From NCBI RefSeq assembly GCF_002105755.1, contig NZ_CP020821.1, positions 4,154,001 through 4,218,000 of the forward strand: a stretch of DNA of 64,000 nt. The letters are read 5' to 3'. Source of the DNA: Mycobacterium colombiense CECT 3035 (lineage in GTDB: Bacteria > Actinomycetota > Actinomycetes > Mycobacteriales > Mycobacteriaceae). Below the pieces are notes generated by a model. The model was given only the letters and a program-made list of their open reading frames with translations, was not told the DNA's origin and did not search any database. Below are positions 8,949 to 16,724 of the stretch, in pieces; position 1 is the stretch's first letter, and each line of letters begins with the position of its first letter. The position numbers and the translations under genes are program-made.

Positions 8949-9379
8949 CCGCCGACCCACTGCGGCCCCAGGCCGGGCCCGTCCCGCACGCGAGCAGCCA
9001 CCTCAGCGCGCCGTTCTGGGAGGGATGCCGGTCCCACGAACTGCGCTACCAACGTTGCGCGGCTTGCGGATCGGCGAACTTCCCCCCGACCGAGCATTGC
9101 CGCCAATGCCTTTCGGAGGACCTCGGCTGGAGGCGGGGCAGCGGCCGTGGCGAGATCTACAGCTGGACGGTCGTATACCGCCCGGTGACAGCGGAATTCG
9201 CGCCGCCCTACGCGCCGGCGATCATCACCCTGGACGAGGGCTACCAGATGTTGACCAATGTCGTCGGCGTGTCACCGGACGAGCTGGCCGTCGGCATGCG
9301 GGTGTCGGTGGAGTTCCACGCCACCGAACCCGATGTCACGCTGCCGTACTTCACCGGCGCGGAGGCGGACAGCTCGTGA
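8945..9379 (+). CDS. DUF35 protein with zinc ribbon and OB-fold
   Basis: Protein of 144 residues. The zinc ribbon is intact (CAACGSANFPPTEHCRQC: Cys-x2-Cys, then Cys-x2-Cys) and is followed by the OB-fold (YSWTVVYRPVTAEFAPPYAP, VGMRVSVEF). Its ATG lies inside the stop region of the thiolase-like gene (ATGA), so the two subunits are translationally coupled. It is the expected partner of that protein. Its own stop overlaps the GTG start of the PadR gene. Confidence 0.9.
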   Translation: MTADPLRPQAGPVPHASSHLSAPFWEGCRSHELRYQRCAACGSANFPPTEHCRQCLSEDLGWRRGSGRGEIYSWTVVYRPVTAEFAPPYAPAIITLDEGYQMLTNVVGVSPDELAVGMRVSVEFHATEPDVTLPYFTGAEADSS

Positions 9380-10026
9380 GCCCGAGGACCGCCAACGGCC
9401 TGCCGGTCACCGCATACCTGGTGTTGGGGGTGCTGGCGGCCAACGACGAGCAACTCACCGCCGGCGAGATCAAGATGCGCGCCGAACTGTCTGGCGGCCA
9501 CTTCTATTGGTCTCCGTCGGTCAGTCACGTGCGTCGTGAACTGACCCGCCTGCTGCAACGCGGCATGGTCAGCGAGACCGGCGCGCAATCCGGCAAGCGC
9601 GCCATCACCCTGTACGAGACCACCGATGCCGGCCGCGACGCCCTGCGCCGCTGGGTCCAGCACTTCCCGGGTCAGGATCAGGTGGTCATCAAACACCCCG
9701 TCATCCTCAAAACCTGGCTGGCCCGCGGGCGGGACCCCGAACACGTCCTGGACGGCCTGGAGCGGCATCTGGAAGCGACCCGTGCCCGGCTGGACGAGGC
9801 GCTGTGGTCGCGGCAGCGGTCGGCCGAACTCGGTATCACCGAGGACCCCGAGCAGCGCTACTCGTTCGCGGTGTTGGACTACGCGATCCGCGGGCTGTAC
9901 GCGGAGATCTCCAACATCTCCCAGTTGCGTGACGAGATCGCCGCCGGCACAACCCGGGACCCGGTCAAACGGGTGCGACGGCCGAAGGGGCAGATCCGGC
10001 GCCGGGTGCCGAGGAGCCCGGCCTAG
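9376..10026 (+). CDS. PadR-family transcriptional regulator
   Basis: Protein of 216 residues with a PadR winged helix (AYLVLGVLAANDEQLTAGEI, then the SPSVSHVRREL recognition helix and the KRAITLYETTDAGRDALRRW wing) and a C-terminal dimerisation helix region (PadR_C/Vir-like). Its GTG start overlaps the DUF35 stop (GTGA), making it the last gene of the operon that starts at the amidohydrolase, and so perhaps a feedback regulator. Its final 62 bases overlap the convergent FadD gene on the other strand. Confidence 0.88.
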   Translation: MSPRTANGLPVTAYLVLGVLAANDEQLTAGEIKMRAELSGGHFYWSPSVSHVRRELTRLLQRGMVSETGAQSGKRAITLYETTDAGRDALRRWVQHFPGQDQVVIKHPVILKTWLARGRDPEHVLDGLERHLEATRARLDEALWSRQRSAELGITEDPEQRYSFAVLDYAIRGLYAEISNISQLRDEIAAGTTRDPVKRVRRPKGQIRRRVPRSPA

Positions 10027-11650
10027 CCGACGGTTGCGACCCGCCGCGCCCGGCTCCGCCCTCGCGATCGGCGCGAACCGTGTACGCCGTGCCCCGCGGG
10101 TCGCGCTCCCACAACACCTCGCCCGGCCCGACGGTCGTCCCCTGAGCGATCAACTGGCGTTTGAGCACCTTGTGCGTGGCGGTGCTGGGCAGCTCGGCCG
10201 CGATACGGACGAAGCGTGGGCGGGCCTTGGGGGACAGGTCGGGCTGCGCGTCCAGGAACGCTTCGAATTCGGCGGGCGCAAGGGTGTGACCGTCGTTGAG
10301 CACGATCGCCGCCATCACCTGATCGCCGACGTGCCCGTCGGCGACGGCATAGATGGCGATCCGGTTGATAGCGCTGTGGCGCAACAGGATCCGCTCGATC
10401 GGCGCCGCGGCCAGGTTCTCGCCGTCCACCCGCATCCAGTCCGCGGTGCGCCCGGCCAGGTAGATCCAGCCCTCGGCGTCGCGGTACGCCAGGTCCCCGG
10501 ACCAATACATGCCGTGGCGCATGCGTTCGGCGTTGGCGTCCGGGTCGTTGTAGTAACCGGTGAAGAAACCCGATCCCGCGGTGTTGACCAACTCGCCGAT
10601 CGCTTCGTCGGCGTTGACCAGCGCGCCGTCGGCATCGAACCGGGCGACCGCGCATTCGGTGACGGTGTCGCTGTCGTAGATCGCGATGCCGTCCATGCCT
10701 TTGCCGATCGAGCCCTTGGGGGTGCCCTCCTCCCGGATCACGATCACGGCGTTCTCGGTGGAGCCGAAACCGTCCTCGACCTGGACACCGAAACGGCGGG
10801 CGAATTCGTCGATGTCCTTGTCGTTGGCCTCGTTGCCGAAGGCCACCCGCAGGGGATTGTCGGCGTCGTCGTCGCGTTCGGCGGTGGCGAGGATGTAGGC
10901 GAGCGGCTTCCCGACGTAGTTCATGTAGGTGGCGCCGTGGCGGCGGATGTCGTCGAGGAAACTGCTCGCCGAGAACTTCGCCGGCACCATGGCGGCGCCG
11001 GAACACACCGCGGGCGCCCATCCGGCGACGACCGCATTGGAGTGAAACAGCGGCATCGAGACGTAGCAGGTGTCCTGCTCGGTCAGGGCGAAGCGCTGGA
11101 CCAGGTTGAGTCCGGCGAACGTCGCCATGAGGTGGGATACCTGCACCGCCTTGGGATTTCCGCTCGTGCCGGAGGTGAAGATCATCATGAAGGGGTCCAT
11201 CGCGGTGACCTCGCGGTGCGGCTCCAGCTCACCGGCCGCCCCGACGAATTCGCTCCACTGCGGAGTCGAGGAGTCGAGGATCCGTGTGCCGCCGAGGTCC
11301 AAGCCGTCCAACAGCGGCCGGTGTTCGGCGTCGGTGACCACGAACTGACAGTCCGCGCGCCGGACGTCGGCGGCCAGTGCCTCGCCGCGCCGGGTGGTGT
11401 TCAATCCGCACAGGACATAGCCGCCGAGCCCGGCCGCGGCCATCTGGCTGACCATCTCGGGGGTGTTTCCCAGCAGGGCGCCGATGTGCATCGGGCGCTG
11501 CGGATCGGCGGCGGCCAGCAGCGCGGCCGCACGCGCCGCGGCGCCCGCCAGGTACTGACGCCAAGTCCATTGCACGTCACGGTATTTCACCGCGACCCCG
11601 GGATCGGACAGGCGCTTGCGCAGCAGCGCCTGAATCGTGTCGTCAGCCAT
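9965..11650 (-). CDS. fatty-acid-CoA ligase (FadD, ANL superfamily)
   Basis: Protein of 561 residues forming acyl-CoA through an acyl-adenylate. The phosphate-binding loop FTSGTSGNPKAVQ, the GFGSTENAV motif, the YWSGDLAYRDAEGW hinge block and the C-terminal HKVLKRQL lysine are all present. Roughly the last 35 residues are low-complexity Gly/Ser/Pro/Ala and include the antisense overlap with PadR; they are probably an unstructured extension. The start is ATG at 11650. A palindrome with a -10 box lies 40-60 bases upstream. It resembles the FadD1/FadD17 group, but I cannot fix the orthologue. Confidence 0.92.
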   Translation of the reverse strand: MADDTIQALLRKRLSDPGVAVKYRDVQWTWRQYLAGAAARAAALLAAADPQRPMHIGALLGNTPEMVSQMAAAGLGGYVLCGLNTTRRGEALAADVRRADCQFVVTDAEHRPLLDGLDLGGTRILDSSTPQWSEFVGAAGELEPHREVTAMDPFMMIFTSGTSGNPKAVQVSHLMATFAGLNLVQRFALTEQDTCYVSMPLFHSNAVVAGWAPAVCSGAAMVPAKFSASSFLDDIRRHGATYMNYVGKPLAYILATAERDDDADNPLRVAFGNEANDKDIDEFARRFGVQVEDGFGSTENAVIVIREEGTPKGSIGKGMDGIAIYDSDTVTECAVARFDADGALVNADEAIGELVNTAGSGFFTGYYNDPDANAERMRHGMYWSGDLAYRDAEGWIYLAGRTADWMRVDGENLAAAPIERILLRHSAINRIAIYAVADGHVGDQVMAAIVLNDGHTLAPAEFEAFLDAQPDLSPKARPRFVRIAAELPSTATHKVLKRQLIAQGTTVGPGEVLWERDPRGTAYTVRADREGGAGRGGSQPSARPGSSAPGAGSAPSAVAPV

Positions 11651-11689
11651 CCGTCGAATTCACCTTCACTCCGCCCGTGCTACGAGACG

Positions 11690-11709
11690 AGACGGTCCGT
11701 CTTATAGTA
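11690..11709 (-). promoter_or_regulatory. fadD promoter with overlapping operator
   Basis: AGACGGTCCGTCT (11690-11702) is a perfect 6+6 palindrome around one central base. On the minus strand TACTAT (11709-11704) is an ideal mycobacterial -10 element and the transcription start would fall inside the palindrome. That is the standard layout for repression. The leader would be about 47 bases. The regulator is unknown. Confidence 0.5.
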
Positions 11710-11864
11710 GCGGGCCGCTCAGCACCGCCGAATCCCAGCGGCCGGGCGGTGTGCTCGTCACCGTCTCGTGTTGTGGAAATTTTCATGCCCATTTCGCCCA
11801 GGATTCCCGATCGAAGACCGCGTGTATAGCGGGTCCGTTCACGTCCACGGGCCATCATTGGACC

Positions 11865-12017
11865 ATGCTCTTCGAGTTGCACAGGTCGCTGATCCTGCTG
11901 AGGAATCGGGCACGCGAATATCGCCGCGAGGTCGCGGAATCGCGGGCGGCGGGCGTCTCCGCCAGGCGGCGCCGCGGCGGCCAGTCGGGCCCGTCCGGCG
12001 ACAAGGACCAAACGTGA
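11865..12017 (+). CDS. small basic protein, hypothetical
   Basis: An open frame of 50 codons from ATG, in the 413-base gap between the divergent FadD and the SDR gene. The product is strongly basic (RNRAREYRRE, ARRRRGG). There is no convincing ribosome site and no recognised family. The rest of the gap (11710-11864) shows nothing else. It may be spurious. Confidence 0.25.
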   Translation: MLFELHRSLILLRNRAREYRREVAESRAAGVSARRRRGGQSGPSGDKDQT

Positions 12018-12063
12018 TGCCGCGCAGCGTCGTTGGCAGTCGAGGCCGGCGCTCGCCGGCTGC

Positions 12064-12834
12064 CTAACCGCCCACCATCATCAGGCCGCCGTCCACCGCC
12101 AGCAGCTGGCCGGTGATGAAGCCCGAGCCGGGGCCGGCCAGGAAGACCAGCATCGGGCCGACGTCGCGGGCGGGCTCGCCCAGTGTGCCGCCGAGCGGGA
12201 TCATCATCTGCATCTGCTGATCGATCATGGCCGCGGCGTCCGGACCGAGGAATTCGCGGAGGCGGTCGGCGCCCGCCGTCTGCACCGCGGGCGCAAGGGC
12301 GTTGACGGTGATGTTCTCCGACGCCCAGGCCTTGGCGGCCGACCGCGTCCACGCCTGCACCGCGCCCTTGGTCGCGGCGTAGACGGCCGAGATCGGGCTG
12401 CCCATCACGGCTTCGGAAGATCCGAAGTTGATGATGCGGCCGCCCTTGGGGTCCTGGTCCTTCATCACCGCGTAGGCGGCCTGGTTGGTGAGGATGGTCG
12501 CCTTGATGTTGGTGTCCAACAGGAACGAGATCTCGTCGGCGCCGATGTAGCCCGGAATCCCCGCCTGCCACAGCCCGGCGGCGTTCACCAGCACGTCGAG
12601 GCCACCGAGGCGCTGCGCGGCCTCCCGGACCATCGCCGAGACGGCCTCGGCCTCGCGCACGTCGCACTGCAACCACTCGGCCGTCAGGCCGTCCGGCGGC
12701 GGAGTCTTGTGATAGGTCGCTGCGACCTCGGCCCCCGCGTCGGTCAGCACCGAGACGGCGGCAGCGCCGATGCCGGTAGCGCCGCCGGTAACCAGGATCC
12801 GCCGGCCCAGCAGGGGAGACGTCGCATCTGACAT
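12064..12834 (-). CDS. SDR-family oxidoreductase
   Basis: NAD(P)-dependent short-chain dehydrogenase of about 256 residues. It has the glycine motif TGGATGIGAA, NAAG, the catalytic YAATK motif with an upstream GSS, and a C-terminal ITGQLLAVDGG. ATG at 12834 is preferred; an in-frame start two codons earlier at 12840 is possible. It lies 51 bases after the alpha/beta hydrolase gene on the same strand, so the two are probably co-transcribed and under the divergent TetR. The substrate is unknown. Confidence 0.9.
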   Translation of the reverse strand: MSDATSPLLGRRILVTGGATGIGAAAVSVLTDAGAEVAATYHKTPPPDGLTAEWLQCDVREAEAVSAMVREAAQRLGGLDVLVNAAGLWQAGIPGYIGADEISFLLDTNIKATILTNQAAYAVMKDQDPKGGRIINFGSSEAVMGSPISAVYAATKGAVQAWTRSAAKAWASENITVNALAPAVQTAGADRLREFLGPDAAAMIDQQMQMMIPLGGTLGEPARDVGPMLVFLAGPGSGFITGQLLAVDGGLMMVGG

Positions 12835-12885
12835 GGCCAAGACGCTACCGCGCGGGGCGGCTTGCGCCGCGGGGTGTCTCGCCGG

Positions 12886-13716
12886 TCAGGTGCGCACCGC
12901 GATCGTGGAGAGCAGATCGGCGAGCTGGTCGGGCTGATCGATCATGGAAAAGGTCCTGGCCCCCGCGATGACTTCGAGGCGGGCGTTGGGAATGGTCGCG
13001 GCCAGCCGGGCCCCGTCCTCCTGCTCGAAGAACACGTCGTCGGCCGACCACGCGATGAGCGTCGGCTTGTCGAAGTCGTACAGCCGGGCCGCCACCGTCG
13101 TCGTCACCTCGGTGCGCATCGAAAGCGTGAACTGGCGCAGGTCTTCGGCGATGGCCGGATCGGATAGCCCCGGGCGCACCCACGCCTCGGTGAGCTCATC
13201 GATGTTGCTGTGCGCCAGGCCGTCGAACGCCCGCTTGCGTACCGCCGGCACGCGCATGGCCTGCGCCACGGCACGGAACGACGTCTTCGACTTGGCCGCC
13301 AGGATCACCGGTTTGAGGATCGGCGGCGGAAAGTGTTCGAACGCATCGCAACTCGTGAGCACCAGCGCGCCGAGCCGATCGCGGTGATGCACGGCCACCA
13401 GCTGCGTGACGACGCCGCCGGTGTCGTTGCCGACCAGCACCACGTCGCGCAGGTCGAGCGCGGCGAGCACCTCGGCCACCATGCCGGCAACGCCGGTGAT
13501 GCTCCGGTCGGCGCCGCGCCGCAGCGGCTCCGGATGCGCGCCCAACGGCCACGTCGGCGCGATGCAGCGCAGCCCGCGCGCCGCCAGGCGCTCGCCGAGC
13601 TGGCGCCACAACTGCCCGCCCATCATGTATCCGTGCACGAAGACCACCGGCCTGCCGTCCTCGGGTCCGGTTGCTTCGTAATGGATGGTTCCGGCACTAA
13701 TGTCGATCGTCGACAT
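12886..13716 (-). CDS. alpha/beta hydrolase with aspartate nucleophile
   Basis: Protein of 276 residues with oxyanion motif VFVHGYMMGG and nucleophile elbow GNDTGG, so the nucleophile is Asp, as in epoxide hydrolases and haloalkane dehalogenases. The acid is probably the Asp in WSADDVFFE. At the position of the catalytic histidine (usual G-A-x-H-F) it reads GARTF, so an intact triad is not visible. ATG at 13716 has GTAGGAG upstream. It is divergent from a TetR gene across a clear operator, so that TetR is its likely controller. Confidence 0.88.
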   Translation of the reverse strand: MSTIDISAGTIHYEATGPEDGRPVVFVHGYMMGGQLWRQLGERLAARGLRCIAPTWPLGAHPEPLRRGADRSITGVAGMVAEVLAALDLRDVVLVGNDTGGVVTQLVAVHHRDRLGALVLTSCDAFEHFPPPILKPVILAAKSKTSFRAVAQAMRVPAVRKRAFDGLAHSNIDELTEAWVRPGLSDPAIAEDLRQFTLSMRTEVTTTVAARLYDFDKPTLIAWSADDVFFEQEDGARLAATIPNARLEVIAGARTFSMIDQPDQLADLLSTIAVRT

Positions 13717-13740
13717 AGCAAACTCCTACTTCAGGGATAG

Positions 13741-13783
13741 ACTTACAAACAGGCTGTCTGTTCGTAAGTTACCAACAGGCTGT
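13741..13783. promoter_or_regulatory. TetR operator between hydrolase and tetR
   Basis: Inverted arms CTTACAAACAG (13742-13752) and CTGTTCGTAAG (13758-13768) pair at 10 of 11 positions around a 5-base centre. A direct repeat AACAGGCTGT occurs at 13748-13757 and again at 13774-13783, right up to the tetR ATG. The layout fits autoregulation plus control of the divergent hydrolase-SDR unit. Confidence 0.65.
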
Positions 13784-14392
13784 ATGGAAAGCAAGAGACG
13801 GACCCAGGAAGAGCGCTCCGCGGCGACCCGCGACGCGCTGATCGCGGCTGCCCGCAAGCTGTGGGGGCTGCGAGGCTACGCCGACGTCGGCACACCGGAG
13901 ATCGCCACCGCCGCCGGCGTCACCCGCGGCGCGATGTATCACCAATTCGCCGACAAGGCAGCGTTATTCCGCGAAGTCGTCGAGGTGGTCGAGCAGGATG
14001 TGATGGCGCGGATGGCCGTGGTGGTGGCCGAATCCGGGGCGTCCACGCCCACGGACGCGGTCCGGGCCGCGGTCGACGCCTGGCTCGACGTCTCCGGCGA
14101 CCCCGAGGTGCGCCAACTGATCCTGCTGGACGCGCCGAGCGTGCTGGGCTGGGCCGAATTCCGTGACGTCGCCCAGCGATACAGCCTCGGCATGACCGAG
14201 CAGATGCTCACCGAGGCCATCCGGGCCGGCGAACTGGCCGAGCAGCCGGTGCGGCCGCTGGCGCACGTGCTGATCGGTGCGCTCGACGAGGCGGCCATGG
14301 TGATCGCGACCGCGGACGACCCGAAGCGCAGCCGCCGGGAAACCGGGCAGGTGCTGCACCGGCTCATCGACGCGATGTTCGACGCTCGGTGA
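13784..14392 (+). CDS. TetR-family regulator
   Basis: Protein of 202 residues. The N-terminal TetR domain shows TPEIATAAGVTRGAMYHQFADKAALF (helix-turn-helix, about residues 30-60) and the rest is the ligand-binding helical domain. ATG at 13784 is chosen because the DNA-binding domain starts just after it. No clear ribosome site is seen; the second operator repeat occupies that position. It probably represses the divergent alpha/beta hydrolase and SDR and itself. Confidence 0.92.
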   Translation: MESKRRTQEERSAATRDALIAAARKLWGLRGYADVGTPEIATAAGVTRGAMYHQFADKAALFREVVEVVEQDVMARMAVVVAESGASTPTDAVRAAVDAWLDVSGDPEVRQLILLDAPSVLGWAEFRDVAQRYSLGMTEQMLTEAIRAGELAEQPVRPLAHVLIGALDEAAMVIATADDPKRSRRETGQVLHRLIDAMFDAR

Positions 14393-14421
14393 CGGCCGGC
14401 GGGTGATCGTTCGGTGCTCAC

Positions 14422-15096
14422 CTACCTCTTCCTCGACGGCTGGCGCGACGGCCTCCGATTCGCTGCTTGCCTGGGCGCGTCGAAGAAGTTTCGCACGGCG
14501 GATTCGTCGCCGTCGATCTCGACGAGTGTGCGGATGTCATCCAGAGACAGCGCACCCGCCGCGAGCCCGAGAACAAACGGCGCGTCGGCACTGAGGACGG
14601 CGTCAAGCTTGCGCCCATCGGGCCTGTCGACGGTGATGCCGGACTCGGTGGCACGTAGTTGGACCATTACGCCGTCCACGATGACTCCCACTGCCACCGA
14701 CTGATCCGCAGGGGTGCGCCCGGCGAACAGCGCGGGAAGTGCCACCAGAAGCCCTTCGGCGCGGAACTCATCGCCTTCGGGTCCGCGGATCATCAGCGGC
14801 GTCGACCAGCGGATGAGCGCGTTGATGGGCTCGCGCAACTCCGCGCCCCATGGGGTGAGGGCGTAAGTGATCGCGTTGGCGTCATCGGACAAGCGCCGCT
14901 CGACCACGCCGGCGGTTTCCAGGTCGCGGAGCCGGTCGGTCAGCAGGTTCGTGGCGATGCCGGAAAGTCCGTCGCGCAACTCGCCGTAGCGCGCGGGCCT
15001 GATGAGGAGCTCGCGGACAATCAACAAATTCCACCGGTCACCCACCACGTCCAGGGCCCGGGCAAGTCCGCAGTACTGACCGTAGTCTCGACTCAT
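14422..15096 (-). CDS. HxlR-family regulator with C-terminal SCP2-like domain
   Basis: Protein of 224 residues. The HxlR winged helix is in the first 100 residues (YCGLARALDVVGDRWNLLIV, then RYGELRDGLSGIATNLLTDR). It is followed by a domain of about 110 residues resembling the SCP2 sterol-carrier-like domains found on some actinobacterial HxlR proteins, which suggests lipid sensing (inference). ATG at 15096 is preferred over GTG at 15102. It is divergent from the haloalkane-dehalogenase-like gene, its likely target, and convergent with the TetR gene. Confidence 0.88.
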   Translation of the reverse strand: MSRDYGQYCGLARALDVVGDRWNLLIVRELLIRPARYGELRDGLSGIATNLLTDRLRDLETAGVVERRLSDDANAITYALTPWGAELREPINALIRWSTPLMIRGPEGDEFRAEGLLVALPALFAGRTPADQSVAVGVIVDGVMVQLRATESGITVDRPDGRKLDAVLSADAPFVLGLAAGALSLDDIRTLVEIDGDESAVRNFFDAPRQAANRRPSRQPSRKR

Positions 15097-15103
15097 CGTC
15101 ACC

Positions 15104-15122
15104 TACTTGCTAATCTAAAGTA
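15104..15122. promoter_or_regulatory. candidate HxlR operator
   Basis: The arms TACTT and AAGTA are separated by 9 bases within an AT-rich stretch, in the 63-base gap between the divergent HxlR and hydrolase genes. The arms are short, so this is tentative. Confidence 0.3.
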
Positions 15123-15159
15123 CACATCATCATATCAAGTCGATCGAACGGGGGAAGGC

Positions 15160-16032
15160 ATGACGGTCGCGGAAAGACCCGCTTGGGTCGACGACGAGTT
15201 GTTCCCCTTCGAGAGCCGATTCGTCGATATCGACGGGCACAGCGTCCACTATGTGGACGAAGGATCGGGTCCCACGTTGCTGTTCCTGCACGGCAATCCC
15301 ACCTGGTCATTCGACTATCGCGAGGCCATCGAATCCCTACGGTCCGAATTTCGTTGCGTCGCAGTGGACTATCCCGGCTTCGGGCTGTCGGTCGCGGCGC
15401 CGCGATACCGGTACCTGCCCGCCGAACACGCCCAGGTGATCGGCGGATTCGTCGACGCACTCGCGCTCAGTGGGGCCACGCTGGTGGCTCACGACTGGGG
15501 CGGCCCGATCGGGTTGGCAATGGTGCAGCGGCGTCCTGGAGTTTTCGACCGGCTGGTGCTGACCAACACGTGGGCATGGCCGGTCGGCGCTCCGCTCGTG
15601 CAGATCATGTCCCATCTGATGGGCAGCCCGATCGGGCGCCTGCTGATCCGCCAGTTCAACCTCTTCGTCAACGTCATGATCCCCGTCGGGCATCGGCTCA
15701 CCAAGCCCACCAGCGAACAGATGGCCCACTATCAGAACGCCCTCGACAGCCCAGTACGGCGAGAAGCCTCAGCCGTGTTTCCCCGTGAGATCACCGCCAG
15801 CCGAGCGTTTCTCGCCGACGTCGATGCCGGGTTGGCCGCCATCGCGGCACTGCCGACACTGATCATCTGGGGCGACGCCGACTTCGCGTTCGGAGACAAC
15901 GAACTGCGGCGCTGGGAGCGCATCTTTACCGATCACCACACGGTCGTCGTCAAAGGTGCCGGCCACTTCGTCCCCTCCGACGCTCCCGAGCAATTCGCGG
16001 CAGCGATCCGCCACTGGCACACGCCTCGATGA
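15160..16032 (+). CDS. haloalkane dehalogenase-like alpha/beta hydrolase
   Basis: Protein of 290 residues. The oxyanion and halide-binding motif LHGNPTWSFDYRE and the nucleophile elbow VAHDWGGPIG (Asp, with the neighbouring Trp) are those of haloalkane dehalogenases. The acid lies near WGDADFAFGDN and the histidine is in KGAGHFVPSDAPEQF. All three catalytic positions are therefore present. ATG at 15160 follows GGGGAAGG. Mycobacterial relatives include DhaA, DhmA and Rv1833c types. True dehalogenase activity versus epoxide or ester hydrolysis cannot be settled from sequence. It is divergent from HxlR. Confidence 0.87.
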   Translation: MTVAERPAWVDDELFPFESRFVDIDGHSVHYVDEGSGPTLLFLHGNPTWSFDYREAIESLRSEFRCVAVDYPGFGLSVAAPRYRYLPAEHAQVIGGFVDALALSGATLVAHDWGGPIGLAMVQRRPGVFDRLVLTNTWAWPVGAPLVQIMSHLMGSPIGRLLIRQFNLFVNVMIPVGHRLTKPTSEQMAHYQNALDSPVRREASAVFPREITASRAFLADVDAGLAAIAALPTLIIWGDADFAFGDNELRRWERIFTDHHTVVVKGAGHFVPSDAPEQFAAAIRHWHTPR

Positions 16033-16088
16033 GGGGAAGCACCGAGTCGGCCGGCTCGTGAATCCTGGACAGCCACAACGAATTCCCG

Positions 16089-16715
16089 TCAGCCTGCGTG
16101 AACCGCGGCGACCCCCGCGATGACACCCTGGATCAGCCGCTCCAGGTGCTCGGGATCGTCGACGGCCGGCTGGCCCGCGACGAAGGTCAACATGATGCCG
16201 TTGATGAACGCGAGCGTGGCGATCGCCTGGTCATCGACCAAAGCCGGATCCGGCGCGCTGTCGGCGGGGTGCCACTGGGTGACGACGTTGCGCGCCAGCG
16301 CGTAGAGCCGGTCGGCGGACTCGCTGAGCGCCGCGGCCAGCTCCGCGTCCCGGCCGGCGAGCAGCGCGAGCTCGTAGCGCGCCTTGGCGCGGGTCAACCA
16401 CGGTTCGCTGTTGACGTACATGACGATGCGGGCCAGGCCCGCGGTTCCGGCGAACTGCGTGGCGTGATCCTCGGCGAGTTCGGCCATCATCGAGAAGTCG
16501 GCGAGGTCGAGCTCGGCCAGCCGCGTCGCCATGGCGTGCATCAGCGCCTTGCGGGTCCGAAAGTAGAACGAGGTGGTGCCGGGCGGGACGCCGGCGTGGT
16601 CATCGACTTTCGGGTGGCTGACGCCGTGCACCCCGTTGCCGCCCAGCAATTCGATCGCGGCGTCGGCGAGCTGGCGGCGCCGCTCCGCCGCGTTGTGCTT
16701 TCTACGTGCAGCGAT
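16089..16715 (-). CDS. TetR-family regulator lacking a canonical start codon
   Basis: A TetR protein directly downstream of the secretory lipase gene. The recognition region HAGVPPGTTSFYFRTRKAL is clear. Helix 1 (RRRQLADAAIELLGGNG) is encoded upstream of the first canonical start, a TTG at 16649, which would remove it. In frame back to the lipase stop there is no ATG, GTG or TTG. An ATC at 16715 followed by Ala-Ala-Arg-Arg-Lys is where the protein should begin, but its ribosome site is weak. Either ATC is used, or the start was lost by mutation. Confidence 0.7.
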   Translation of the reverse strand: MAARRKHNAAERRRQLADAAIELLGGNGVHGVSHPKVDDHAGVPPGTTSFYFRTRKALMHAMATRLAELDLADFSMMAELAEDHATQFAGTAGLARIVMYVNSEPWLTRAKARYELALLAGRDAELAAALSESADRLYALARNVVTQWHPADSAPDPALVDDQAIATLAFINGIMLTFVAGQPAVDDPEHLERLIQGVIAGVAAVHAG

Positions 16716-16724
16716 ACGCCCAGT

